Shown: positions 52,677-64,000 of the stretch, in pieces
Layout of the letters: each line of letters starts with the position of its first letter
How positions within the stretch are numbered: position 1 is the stretch's first letter
Source: Lycocorax pyrrhopterus obiensis
Taxonomy: Eukaryota; Chordata; Aves; Passeriformes; Paradisaeidae
Length of the DNA: 64,000 nt
Assembly (NCBI GenBank): GCA_014706295.1
Contig: JACSVZ010000007.1
Span: 45,770,975-45,834,974 of the forward strand
Reading direction: 5' to 3'
Notes under the pieces: generated by a model
Told to the model about the DNA's origin: nothing
Databases searched by the model: none
The model's input: the letters and a program-made list of their open reading frames with translations, nothing else
Position numbers and translations under genes: made by a program

Positions 52677-55187
52677 GTTAGTGGGTGAAGGAGGGAAGGG
52701 AATTTCTAGCTTAAAATGAGAAACAGAGCAACAAAGATAATGGATGGGGTGCAGAATTTGGAATAGTCTTTGGTTTATATCCTGCCTCTTCCTTTATGCC
52801 TACTGTTGTGAAACAGAATGAGAACAGCTCCATGATTTAAGAACAAAGTGAAAACACCTCCTATCATTTTAATTGTATTGGAACCTGCTGAATGCATGAC
52901 CATTGCAAGAAATAAAAATTCCATTTTTCTCTCTTGCCTTGTGAGAAAACATGGAAGAAATGACATTAATCCCCTTAAATGTTCAGTATAAACTATTTCA
53001 GTTGATGTTTGAGTGGAAATGTTTCATTTTAAAAGAGATGGATCTACTGGCTTTCCCTTCTCCTTTATTGGTTTAAATTACTAATTTAATTTGACTGTTG
53101 ATTAAACAATAATAGATCTATCCCCTTCACTATTTCCTAGAGTGTTTTGGAGGTATTTGTACAGAAGTAATGATATTGAAAATGACCCATACATGTATAC
53201 AGTTATGGATTTGACCTCATTGTCATTATTTAGCATTTTCTGTTTACATGCACAAGAAATAGATGGTCTCATTGCTCTTCTGGCCTGTCCTTCTTCCTGA
53301 AGGTTGGACTGGTAGGCTTCTAGCGATCCAGTTCACCTCTGATTTATTCCTTTTGTAAGGACGATTACACCTCTACACAAAATAATAGCACTATACATGA
53401 AGATTATTAAATCACTACAAATTTGCTTTCTTTCAGAACTTCAATTTCTTGTTTGCTAAATTTATTTCCTGTTGATTACCACAAGTGATTTTCTAATGCA
53501 AAGAACTTAGTGAACATAATGACATCCTGGAAGAGCTGGGAAAAGGGTAAAACAATAATGAGGAAAATCTATGTAGCTGATATTGAACTGGTTGATTGCT
53601 TCTGAAACTGACTGAAAGCAAATGTTAACAGTGCCTCTTGAAAATAATCTCACCAGGAAATCTTGATACACGCATGTGCAAGCCCTTATATGTCCACCAA
53701 GATGGTTGCTATGCTTAGATTCTGTAAACTAAGATTTTTGTCATCTTGATTCTTCTTAAATATAGTCTTCAGCACTACTAGCATCAAAAACTCCACTTCC
53801 TTACTCTTTGGTGGAACGGGGGTAGGTGCTGGGCAATAAATCAGAATTGCTTTGTTGTAGTCTGTAGATTTTATATTACTTGTGGTCATTGTCCAATAAC
53901 AACTCATTTCCATCTGAGAAATGTCCACATTTCAAAGCATCATATAAATTAATCCTGAAAAAATGGTGTCAAAAAAGATAACTTAGATTACGAAGGAAAG
54001 CTTTTCTGCCTGAAAAGTTATTAATTCAAATTTTAAAATCCTAAACAATCCTAAGAAGTTAATTGAAATTATGGGATTAATTATCTTAGTTTTCCTAAGA
54101 TAAACTTTCAAATTATGCTCTGAAAGAATGCATAGTATGAACCTGCTTCTCAAATTATACTTGAGCTAGAATTAATAAAGTGATTTAGGCAAGCAATCAG
54201 AACTATTCACTGCAGTTTAAATTGTAACTGCAAAGTACTTAATAAATTAATGTCAGAATGCAGAGTCTGAATTCCAAAATTCTATTATGTTTTAAGTTAT
54301 AATGGTCACATGTAAAAATGAAATATTTTATCAACATCCTATGAACTAAGTGATGAATTAAAAAGTTTTAGTACTATTTAATTTAAAATATATTGTATGT
54401 ATTTTAATAGATTTATTCTGCTCTTTGCAAACATGGTGTAACACGTCAAAACTAAACTTACAGTTTTCTGTGATTTTACTTTCATTGTGTCTAATAATTG
54501 GTCAGAAACTGAAACAGTCGTAAAGCCAAAATTTGTATTCCTCTATAATTGGTACAGCTGCATCTAAAAAAGTAGCTAATCAAATATTTTAAATACTGAG
54601 GCTAAATTTGATGTTTCCTTATTTTGTACCATATTTAAAATATTACAAAAACTCTTGAAAAGAAGAAGGAACTGACAAGACATACAATGAGTGCAACCTC
54701 TTGAAAATGCCTACCAACAAATTGCACGAAACATGAGAAGCGCAGATCTGTTCTGTAGTTCACTTCCAAAATCACATATAAGTAAATATAAATTTCTGCT
54801 ACAGATGCTGATCTAAGGACTGGACAAATAATTAGTGGAGATTTAAATCAATCAAAACATCATTTTATGTGCTAGACTGGAAATTTTTGATAACTCCCTT
54901 ATTAATCCAAGAAAATCTTGTTTGACTGGCAGAAACAATTTTAAAAAGCCAGAAGAGATTAAAAAAAAAAAAGTTTTAAAGTATTATGAATGTTGAAAAA
55001 AAGTTTGAAATAAAAATTTCTTTATATGATTTTTTTAAATTTAAAAAAGATATTAAGAAGAATTACTAATGATTAAGATTATATAAGTTCTCTGCAAATA
55101 TAGTTATCTTTTAAAAGAATAACTGGTGCTGATAGGAAGTTTCATTTATAATAATTTCTATAATGTTTACATAAACAAATAGAAATC

Positions 55188-55490
55188 TTAGGGAGGATCT
55201 TATTAATGTGTGTAAATATGTGACGGGAGTCTTTAGAGACGGAGCCAAGCTTTTCTCATTGATGTCCAGGGGTAGGACAAGAGGAAACGGGCATAAATTG
55301 AAACACAGGATATTAAATTTAAGCATAAGAAAAATAAATTCTTCTTTTAAGGCTTTCCCAGAGAGATTGTGTAGCCTCCTTAGAGATGTTCAAAACCTGG
55401 TTGCATCTGGCCCTGAGTAACCTGTTTTGAGCAGAAGAGTGGGACAGGGTACTCTCCAGAGCTACCTACCTTCTTCAACTGTTCTCAAAT
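55188..55490 (+). mobile_element. CR1 LINE, 3' fragment, plus strand
   Basis: The sequence reads as a diverged CR1 3' region in sense direction. Landmarks are ttattaatgtgtgtaaatatgtga, ggacaagaggaaacgggcataaattgaaacacagg, a gcccagggaggttgtggag-like phrase degraded to cccagagagattgtgtagcctcc, gagatgttcaaaacctgg and a final tctccagag...cttcttcaac. The terminal repeated octamer is not recognisable, so the extreme 3' end is lost or decayed. It has many substitutions and indels, consistent with an old copy. The 70-codon frame at 55208-55420 falls inside it and carries no intact function. Confidence 0.85.
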
Positions 55491-58117
55491 TCCAAAAACC
55501 CTGAAGAAAAACTACAACAATTTTCCTTCTAGCCAAATATATTTAAAAAGAAAATAATTATAAAATTATATGTGCACATTTAATTTCCACAGAAGCCAAG
55601 AGAGCACGCTTCCCCCTCCCCTGGTACCAAGATCTTACTACATAAACCCAATAAAACTAAAATCTTGCTAACAAAGACAAGTTAGTTTTTCTTTACAACT
55701 CCATGTTCAGTATATAGGTAATTAGTATTTGTTTTCTTTTGTTGTTGAAATATTTAGAAGTTCATGGTGCATATGTTCATGCCCCAGAATGTTGATCTAA
55801 GTTAAAAAGATACAAAGTAGAAATATTGTTGTCATACCTAAGAGTTTGAAGAGCTGAATGTTGGAATCATGAGGAGCCAGATGGGAATCTCTACATTTCT
55901 GTGATATCCATGAGGTCTGAAAGCCATTTGTGAAATTCTCACTTAGTATTCACTGCCTAAATTCTTACAAGAACCACCCACAACAGATAGAGCAAGAACG
56001 AAGTTTTTCTGAATCTTATTCTATCTTTATAAAAGCCTATTTGAGTCAGGCTTGATACAGCAAATATATCTTTACAGTAGCTTAGGCTCACTAAGCTCCC
56101 CATACACAGAAAGAACCTTTCCCAGAGCAACATCTGTGTAGAAATTAATTTGGTGTGACCAGATCCTTGGTAATCAAAAACATTGTGTGAATCTACTCTG
56201 CACATTTTATTTTGTTTTTTTTAAGTTTAGACACCAGTAGGTTTCAAAAGTTTGCATTTTATAAGGATGTATATTTTGGAAGTCACAAGCATGTGTACGG
56301 GAACAGGAAAGCAGCACTTTAAGCAGCATAAACCCCCAGTTGTTCAATGAGCCAGAGTAAATAAAGTTCAGAAGATAAGTCTTCCCTTCCTCATCCCCAC
56401 AAGTTGGGTCTTCTTGTTTCACCCACTTTGCAGTTGATTGTGTTTAGTTCTGTTTTACACGAGCCTCACAGTATATCTAGGTCACAAGAAAAGCATTTTG
56501 CCTTTCATCACTTTTGAGAATTGGTGTTAGATTTATGTGTTGCTACAAGAAAGAAAGACCCTGCCAGGCTGGAGCTGATCCATCCAGATCTAAACACCCA
56601 CTTCCCCTTCAGCTGTCTTTTTTGTAGTGGAGACACCTAAGTGTTTTTACAGTGTGATTCATGTCCTTATAGATGTGATTCATCTATATGTGGTTAGAAT
56701 AATACACCATCTCTAAAGACTGTCTGTTTTCCTCTGTTTATTTTAAAGACAGACGAGGGTACAGAGCTCATAAGGCTCTATATGTATCCCAGATGCCTAA
56801 AACCAGACATAAGGAATATATTTCTTTTAGCCTGAACCTCTGCTGCAAGTTTACTTCTTTCCTCATGCTTACCTGAATTCAAATGGTAGTCCCACCTCCA
56901 TGTTCTTATTGCCCAGAAAAGTCCAAACTTGTCCTCCCCACAGGTTTCTCATGACCTGCATGAAGCTCAGAGGACAGGACAAGCCACGATCTCATTTGCT
57001 GCTGCCACCTTTTCCTCCAAGTCTGGGAAAGCAACACCGTAGTACACCACACCACAGATTAAACGATGAGAAATTCATAGGACCTATCAGCCATTAAACA
57101 TGAATTTTATTGTCCTCTGCTGAATCTGGCATCACATGATAGTCTTTACTTAATTAGATACATATTTGTGCCAATTACACATTTGCAGTTACCTAGTGTT
57201 TTATGACCAGCTCCAATTTTTTGGCTATTGCTGAGTTCATGAACAGAATAGGGAGAATTATTAGTGTGTCTCTTGACAGAAGCTGACTTGTTACAAGTTT
57301 TTCTAGTCTATTAGATCATATAGAAAAGAGTTTTAAATTCTCTCATTGATTTTGGAATGTTTATTGACAGAAACATTGACTGATATACTATTTAGTGGTA
57401 ACTATACTCATATATCTTGACACTAATTTTTTTCTCTTCCAGTTTATTTGTACAGAAGAACACTTCGATGAAAATGGTTTCTTTTTTTTCTTTTCATGAA
57501 AGATATCTGGACTTTCTACTTCTGCTTCCCACTAAATTTTCCATTCTCATTAAAGTATTTTAGTGTCAGAGAGAGTCTGAAATCCAGCAGAACCAACAGC
57601 TTCAAAATCTTTACAATGCCAGATTCTAATAGAAGAGGTTGGTAATATTCCAGTGAAAATGTTTGAGAATATATATTAGGAGACATATTGGTTTCTCTAA
57701 GTCCCTGTCTGCTCCAAAAAAATTATTTTAATTTTCCCTCAAAGATACCTTAGCAGCATTTCTCCTGTTATCTCTTTGGCTTTTAGCAGTCTTCTCTGTT
57801 TCATCTTTTTCCTTAATGGAAACATATGGCCACACAATAAAATAAATACGCATCTTGCTTTTGCATTTTAAGCCCTGGAAAACTCCCCAGTTCACATACT
57901 TTGAGTCTTTCTCTGGCTTTGTCACACTGTTCTCTCATTTGAGTAATAGTTTCTGTTGTATCAGTCATTATATAAAAATCGATAATGATTTTTCTTTATT
58001 TAGTCAAAAAGAAGGCTGTTACATTGACCAGACTAATTTGCTTCTTTCCTTTTAAAATGGAGGTATTTCTACAATGTCATCCAAATTGAAGTTTGCTAAG
58101 TACATGTGCTCTCAGAA
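55491..58117. other. AT-rich unique DNA between two CR1 copies
   Basis: Short open frames only. A slightly higher-GC patch at about 56880-57060 and the text near 56540-56620 have no recognisable family. No RNA gene, CpG island or simple repeat of note. Confidence 0.6.
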
Positions 58118-58769
58118 CCACAGAATCAAATAGAATCACAGAACAGACTATGCTGAGCAGGAAGAGACCCATCAGGATTATCGAGTCCAACATCCAGCCC
58201 TGCACGGGACACACCAAGAATCGACAATGTGCCCGAGAATATTGTCCAAATGCTTCTTGAACTCTGTCAGGCTTGGTGCTGTGACCCGTTCCCTGGGAAG
58301 CCTGCTTCAGTGCCCAACCACCCTCTGGGTGAAGGACCTTTTCGTGATATCCAGCCTAAACCTCCCCTGACTCAGCTTCATGCCATTCCCTTGGGTCCTG
58401 TCACTGCTCATGCGACTGAAGAGATCAGTGCCCGCCCCTCCACTTCCCCTCACAAGGAAGCTGCAGACTGCAATAAGGACTCACTTCAGTCTCCTCCTCT
58501 CCAGGCTGAACAGACCAAGTGATCTCAGATGCTCCTCATGCATCTTCTTCTCCAAAATTTCCGCCATCCTAATTGCCCTCCTTTAGACAATCTCTGATAA
58601 CATAATGTCTCTTTCGTACTGTGGTGCCCAAAACTGCACACAGGACTCAAGGTGAAGCCACACCAGTGCAGAGCAGAGAGGGAAAATCCTCTCCTTTCAC
58701 TGGCTGATGATGCTGTGCCTGATGCACCCCAGGACACAGTAGTCCCTCCTGATGGCCAGAGCATTTTTC
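58118..58769 (-). mobile_element. CR1 LINE, about 650 bp 3' fragment, minus strand
   Basis: The plus strand shows the reverse complement of a CR1 end. It starts cagaatcaaatagaatcacagaacagactatgctgag, then gacccatcaggattatcgagtccaac, gccctgcacgggacacacc, tgggtgaaggaccttttcgtgatatccagcctaaacctcccctgac, ctctccaggctgaacag, ccaaaactgcacacaggactcaaggtgaagcc and gatgcaccccaggacac. This is the longest and clearest copy in the window and is 5'-truncated near 58769. The matching 3' tail shows it belongs with the fragment at 4835-5010. Plus-strand frames of 66-97 codons within it are antisense by-products. Confidence 0.95.
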
Positions 58770-59768
58770 CTTTTCATTTATTTGTCTTTTATTCCTCTAC
58801 TGTTTTCTCATCCCTCTCTAAAGGAGGTTTCTCTTATTTTTTTATCAGCTAACATGACAATCAAAGCTGCTGGAATTTAGTCATAACTTTTAGCCAAATT
58901 CTCCTTTGTCCCCAGGAGGTAAAATCTAACTTTTCATGTCTTTCATAAAGGTTGAGATGTCACCCTGACTTCAGGAAAATGACTCAAATCTGCCCAGACA
59001 GCCCAACTCATTCTGCTTTTCCCATCAGGAAACTTTTGAATATGCATCCTGTACAATTCCTTGATAACAGGCTTTCAGCCAACACAATATCCTCTGGAAA
59101 ATGCCTAACATACAAAGTATGTTATCCCTTAGATTCGTGAAACTCTAACTTCTAAAAAATCTTCTGCCTTCTGCACGGCCCTGATGAGAAGGGCTTTCCA
59201 CATCTACACTTCCTTTTCTCTAGAGAGTATCCAAATAGGGAAAAGTCTAACTTCTGAATTTGGAGATATCGTTGGTGGTATAACTCTGGGTGTCGGAGTC
59301 AGGGTGAGGAGAAAGGGACAAATTTCACTGTGCAATTTGTTCGTACTTTAGAGCCAACACACACTAACAGCCTATTGGAAGTATCCCAGACATAGTGCAT
59401 TAGTGTGATTTATAAGGTTGGAAGTAAAGAATTAAATTGTAAACATCTTTAATAAGGCTGTGGGTTTTTTTGCAATTGATAGAAGAAAAACCAACTTGTA
59501 CTGAGGCTAAAATTAGTTTAATTGTAAAATTGTAAGTAGTATGTGTTAAAATACAAGATTGTTCTTTTACATTCAGTAATGATAGTTGAAATCTAACGGT
59601 AGGAAATTACATAATTAATACAGACTTTTGTCTTGCTTTAGTAAAAGAAAAAATCGGAGAATTTGTTGAAAAAATATCATTGATTATACAGGGACCATGT
59701 TTACATACTGCCTGAGAGTAAGTGTTTAGCTCATACCAGCCCAGGGTGAGAGTTTGGATGAAGCCCAC

Positions 59769-59852
59769 CTGTCTGTCCACCCACTTGGGTTCCATTTCTG
59801 CAGAATCCAGGGTACACAGGATGAAGAAAATGGCACAAGTCCAAAGCTTCCC
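59769..59852 (-). other. Candidate exon encoding a signal-peptide-like segment
   Basis: On the minus strand a CTCATATCAG acceptor precedes GGGAAGCTTTGG and an open frame. The 84 bases end at a GACAG|GTGGGC donor. A second possible donor, GCA|GTATGT, gives 144 bases. Both lengths are multiples of three. The peptide begins GKLWTCAIFFILCTLDSAEM: a hydrophobic core followed by a plausible small-residue cleavage site, as in signal peptides. A start codon would have to lie in an upstream exon. The acceptor has a weak pyrimidine tract. I do not recognise the protein, and an antisense repeat remains possible because the plus strand runs into poly(A) downstream. Confidence 0.2.
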
Positions 59853-60002
59853 CTGATATGAGAGTCAGGATGCGGGATGACGAAGCCCAGAAACTCTCCT
59901 AGGTCTCACAGTTTGCACATAGCCTAAAAGAGACAATATAGAAACGCAAAAGGTGATCTTCAAGACAAGGAATATGCCACCTCCTTGCCGCACCGAGAGA
60001 AT

Positions 60003-60016
60003 AAAAAAAAAAAAAA
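60003..60016 (+). repeat. A14 run, possible retroposon tail
   Basis: Fourteen A residues follow gagagaat. The preceding 300 bases are distinct in composition from the surrounding AT-rich DNA, so the run could be the poly(A) tail of an old plus-strand retrocopy. No flanking direct repeat was identified. Confidence 0.6.
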
Positions 60017-62717
60017 TTAACTTCTAGTGGATAACAGTGATGGTGAAAAACAACCATATTGCAGTTTTTTGTCATTATATAGGGGACTTTCAGCCACAGC
60101 GCACAATAGTGTTTGTGACATGTTTTTCCCATTTAGTTCTTTACTCTGGTGTGAATATTTTCACGGATGTTGTAGTCATTGCATTAGTATTTATGGGTCC
60201 TTTGCATTCTAAAAAGTGAATCTGAAGATGTTTCTAAATATCTGAAGAACACAGATGTACATCCTCTAATGCAGAAGGGGAAATGTCAGAATCAGATTAC
60301 ATCCTTTACAATCTTCCAGCATGAGTTCATAGGGAGTTTGGGCCAGACTGCAGTGTCTTTACACCAGACTAATCATAAAACATTGGCTAAAACATGTGAA
60401 AGATGAAAATAAAGTGAGCATTGCCACTTAGGGGACTATTACCTTTAAGCATCTGAGCTTAGGTTCAGAAGGCAGTTCACAGATCCTATGTTAACCTGTT
60501 AGAGATGGTAAATCACGCTTTGCCCCTTGACTGCAGCAGGAGCTCAGAGAAAATGAACCAAATTTAAGCTGTGGTTATATGGTCACTTGAACTCTGCATA
60601 AATCTCCATGAATATGGACAGATAGTCTGTGCGTCTTCCCACACATGTTTCAGAAGTTCACATCTGAGCTGGCTAGAAAGGAAACTCATCAAAGTGGGTG
60701 GGGAAGGGGGCAAAGTAAAGATTTGGAGATTAGTTTTTAGTCATGGTAGATCCTGAATCTTACTCTGTGAACAAGAACCTGCCAGAAAGCCCTTGCAGAC
60801 AGAATCAAAGAACTGAGAAACACACAAGGTTAAGAGGGAAGAGAGGCCTGCCTCTTTAGACAGCAACATGGTTTTTTGTTACAGTACTGTGGGTGTGTAA
60901 GAGGGACTCAATTTACTTATAGACAATATGCAGACCTGAGTCATGCTAATAATGTACATCTCGGTGGAACTGGATTGTGGAATAAATTTCCAAAGTACCA
61001 GAACAATGCTGGTGTTTCATTACATTTAAGGAGTACTGCCAAAACTTTGTCCTTGATAAAAGACTTCTACCTGAAACACAGGCATATTCATTGCATAAAC
61101 CAACCTTGTTCCTGCCTGAACTATCAAAACACTTCATGCAAAGAACTGTTTCTGTAACTCAGAAGAGAAGTGCCAAAGGATATATGAATTGCTGCAGTCT
61201 TTGAGACTCATTTAAGAGAAATGTGTTCAGATGTTACAGAGCTGGGAAGCAGTTCAACCCCTTAAATACAGTATTTGCTTTACAAGTATTCCTCTTACTT
61301 TTGGTAGAGTGACTCACAAAACATGCCTCAGTGTAAAAAAGTGTCTTGCAAGCTGTAACTAATATTCCACAGAGTGTTACTGATGTCACCAGGCTTGCTT
61401 CTGTTGTGCTCAGTTTGAGATTTTTGTGGTGGAAAGCAACTTCTGAGCATTTTGGGGTTCGTTACATATTGACATTATTCCAGGAGTTCAGGCCTCTAGT
61501 CTACTGTGATCACAACACTTAGGAGGACCTCAGACTACTACTTTAAATTCATAAAATAAGTATCAGACACTTGCAGACCATAACCATGCCTTGAATTCAA
61601 AGTATCACTGTTTGGTTCAAGTATCCATGCTACTCGTCTTGCCACAAGAAACAATGGTTAATACCCATCCCTACATAGGTATAAAAATAGTTATTTTGAG
61701 AAATGTTTCAAGTTTAGGGAAAAAAAAAGACCAACATAATAATAAATGAAGGTCAATACAAGCAGTTTCTATAAGCTCGTTTGCTAAGGGCTGAATATGA
61801 CAATATTTGCATGGTATAACGAAAATATGGAGTTTAGCTCCTCTTCATCTGTCTTCTAGGCCCCAAGTTCAACACCAGAATATAGATATTTAGTACAGAT
61901 ATTATGATTATTTATTGTATGCTTTGCACTGTTCTTTACTGTTTCAAGCAAAATCTGGGCCTTGTAGTCCTTAACAATTATGAGCTTATGGTTACAAACG
62001 GCTCCAGTCTCAAACTCAGCTGAAGAACATTCATACATAGCTGAAAATTTTTATTATCCTCAGCATTATGCTTTCATGATTTAGAATTAAATTCTTGTCT
62101 TCTTATATTTTTCCCCCTTATTCCTTTTTACTCCCATTACAGAAAGTGTGATTTTTTTCTTCCTGAGGGATTAAGTTTTAAAATAAACTGCTTGAGTTGG
62201 CCTAGTAATAATAATGTAAATGTTCACCCAGTAATGGAAGAATAAAATATTGGCCCCTTCTCTTTTCCCTCAGAGAGTTCAGCAGTCCTAATTTTGCATT
62301 TGTACCTTGAAATCTTGAGATGTTTTGAATTTTAGCATCCAGTGACTTTGTTCTATTCAGCGTTTTCTCCTTCACCTAGTGCTGAATTCCATTTATTTCA
62401 TTTATGGAAACATTGGAATCAGGTTTTAAATTGATGTAGTACGCTAAGCTAATGGCTATATTCCGTGTTTCTGTATTCTGTGTTTATATAAATTTAAAAC
62501 AAACATAATCTAAACTCATATGAGTGGAAGAAAAATAAAATAGCTTCATGACAGATAAAGAGAAAATAAAATCAAACAAGCCTTTAAAATAATTAAGTGT
62601 TTGTGTTTAAATATGCTGTTATTGTAGGAAGTGGAATGCTAAATCACTTTAGAAATCCCTGGAGGTGAATTTGTTCAGAGCTGTTACAAAGATGGAGTAA
62701 AATACACACATGCACGT

Positions 62718-62740
62718 ACACACACACACACACACACACA
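62718..62740. repeat. (AC)n microsatellite, about 11.5 units
   Basis: A perfect AC run of 23 bases lies within a slightly longer imperfect CA-rich stretch that starts near 62704 (acacacatgcacgt). Likely polymorphic in length. Confidence 0.95.
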
Positions 62741-63095
62741 TACTATTCTCCACCATTTGTTAATAACCCAATAATTACCCACAGAGAAGACAATTAAATA
62801 AAACTCTATCACCAAGAAACAGTGATTCCATTATAATAAGAACATAGGAGTCCATGACCAAAATGCACCCTCTAAACACAACTTTTTAAAAAAAAATTCA
62901 GATAAATACAGACCTTTTCAAATTCATCAAGACCAAGACCTGAAAGTGTTTGAAGTCTTAATCTTCCAAGCTGTCTACTTCTAGGTATACACTGTCCTCC
63001 ACTCCTTTTGAAACCTTTAAGGTAAATAGTTTCCATTTATTTCCAGGTCTTACACTGAAAACCTCAGGGCTAGATATCTGGCCAATTAAGAGGCA

Positions 63096-63215
63096 TAGGG
63101 GGGATGGAAGGACAGATGAATGTGAGGGAGGGAGGGCGGGAGAGACTGAAAGGAAGTGAGAAAAGGGGAAAGAATAACAAGAAGGAAGGAGAGGAGAGAC
63201 AGGAACAGCATTACA
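63096..63215 (+). repeat. Purine-rich tract, about 120 bp
   Basis: From a run of six G near 63098 to ggaacag near 63208 the plus strand is overwhelmingly A and G, with few pyrimidine interruptions. Repeated gga/gaa units are visible (gaaggaaggagaggagaga). Such tracts can slip and can adopt triplex structures. The contained open frame (63104-63301) is a low-complexity artefact. Confidence 0.85.
63126..63140 (+). other. G-quadruplex motif with one-base loops
   Basis: GGGAGGGAGGGCGGG contains four runs of three G with loops A, A and C. This meets the strict G3N1-7 rule in its tightest form, which is known to favour very stable parallel quadruplexes in vitro. Folding in cells is inference. Confidence 0.85.
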
Positions 63216-64000
63216 ACTGTACTACTGTGGTTAAAATACACGGACTCCCTGAATGTGCCATGTGCTGCTGCATGCTAAGATCATCACCTTACATTTCCTA
63301 GTGGGAGGTTATTTACAAATTTATTTTTGTTTCTGCTTCCTTTTTCCAGTCTTGGCAGACCAAAATGAAGATTATTCATAAATAATCTGAAACAAGGTGA
63401 TGCAGACCATTAGATTGTCCTGTCAATCTGTATCTCCATGTGCCATAAACAAACTATAAAAGCATCTCTGTGGGCATCTGAATGGCATACTTGTTTCTAA
63501 GTACGATACATATAAAATAAGAACTTCATGTGACAAGCAAAAAGATTAATGGAGATAAACAGCACATTAATGAATATATTTTTATAGTGAATAACTTTGT
63601 CTGCTAAACATTTGGGAAATTTTAAGCTTTCATATTTATATTGATATTCAAAAGCTACGTAATCAAAAGAATAAAACAGAAACCACTGCAAAATTGAAAC
63701 TAATTGCTAGTCAGTGATTTAGTATGTCAAGGCAAGAAGCTGTTTTATACAGTAGTCTTTGTAATTCTAAAGTAGCAACATGTCTGTGTCTTGTCTATGA
63801 GGAGAATTAGGCACCTAGAAAGTCCTGTCATTGTCTAACTTCTTGAAAGTGGTGTACAAGCAAGGGTTCCTGCCACTTCACTGAGGCAGAGGTGCCTTCC
63901 CCAGCTCTGCACTCACTGCTGTGAGGTCGGTGCCTGCATCAGCCCTTCTCTTGGATACGTAAAAACTGGAATGTCAGTTCAGGTAATAGTTACCAAGCTC

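Larger units (their letters stand above)
47000..55187. other. AT-rich unique DNA, no gene recognised
   Basis: Only short open frames, none recognisable. Simple sequence includes A15 at 47784-47798 and a long T/G-rich tract at 52588-52676. The block at about 50890-51080 is AT-rich and moderately complex, and might be a conserved non-coding element. The open frame at 51538-51753 (71 codons) has no recognisable domain. Octamer-like ATGCAAAT motifs occur at 48266-48273 and, inverted, at 48458-48465. Confidence 0.6.
58770..64000. other. Mostly unique DNA with simple repeats, no gene recognised
   Basis: A higher-GC segment at about 59690-60000 ends in an A-rich run (60003-60016) and contains a candidate exon on the other strand. 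An (AC)n microsatellite and a purine-rich tract with a G-quadruplex motif follow near the right end. The last 130 bases are richer in GC but unrecognised. Other open frames are short and carry no recognisable domain. Confidence 0.6.

Noticed and set aside
58229..58852. Open frames of 66-97 codons on both strands
   Set aside because: They fall within or at the edge of the CR1 copy at 58118-58769 and contain no intact element protein.
63104..63301. 65-codon open frame rich in E, R, K and G
   Set aside because: Produced by the purine-rich tract; low-complexity translation.
1..64000. Bacterial-type systems, CRISPR arrays, operons
   Set aside because: No regularly spaced repeats, no ribosome-binding sites with coding frames, and CR1/LTR content shows a bird genome.

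Overview
The window looks like nuclear DNA from a bird. The main evidence is four fragments of chicken repeat 1 (CR1) LINEs, recognisable by their conserved 3' ends: runs of a GAATCAYAGAAT-type motif and phrases of the 'cagcctgaccttgaa' and 'gggtccctttccaa' type. There are also one long and one shorter sequence that look like solo LTRs of avian endogenous retroviruses. The DNA is visibly AT-rich and has no obvious CpG island. I could not compute base composition or run any database search.

No protein-coding gene can be supported. Open frames are short everywhere. The longest, about 178 codons at 24695-25231, lies inside an LTR and is explained by that element's higher GC content. The rest fit chance open frames in eukaryotic intergenic or intronic DNA. 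I therefore read the window as part of a gene desert or a very large intron. No tRNA, rRNA, CRISPR array, operon or bacterial-type feature is present.

Layout. From 1 to about 12780 the DNA is mostly unique and AT-rich, with one CR1 3' end at 4835-5010 on the plus strand. A probable antisense LTR lies at 12784-13520 and contains a GC-rich block with a perfect hairpin. From 13521 to 21763 the DNA is unique and very AT-rich. A weaker repeat candidate lies near 21764-22320. A solo LTR of about 1.1 kb occupies 24284-25387 and carries an internal array of about 45 bp units. From 25388 to 36301 there is a 30 bp minisatellite, a perfect palindrome and a cluster of inverted repeats that includes three TTCnnGAA dyads. 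A CR1 fragment of about 600 bp on the minus strand lies at 36302-36905. The long stretch to 55187 is unique apart from short simple repeats. The last part holds a plus-strand CR1 (55188-55490), a minus-strand CR1 of about 650 bp (58118-58769), an (AC)n microsatellite and a purine-rich tract with a textbook G-quadruplex motif.

The observations most worth checking are the inverted-repeat cluster at 33091-33710 with its heat-shock-element-like dyads, the G-quadruplex motif at 63126-63140, and three exon-like segments with plausible splice sites (25840-25930 minus, 28285-28315 plus, 59769-59852 minus). Several AT-rich blocks could be conserved enhancers, but only cross-species alignment could show it. 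I found no convincing new biological system, and many entries carry low confidence on purpose.
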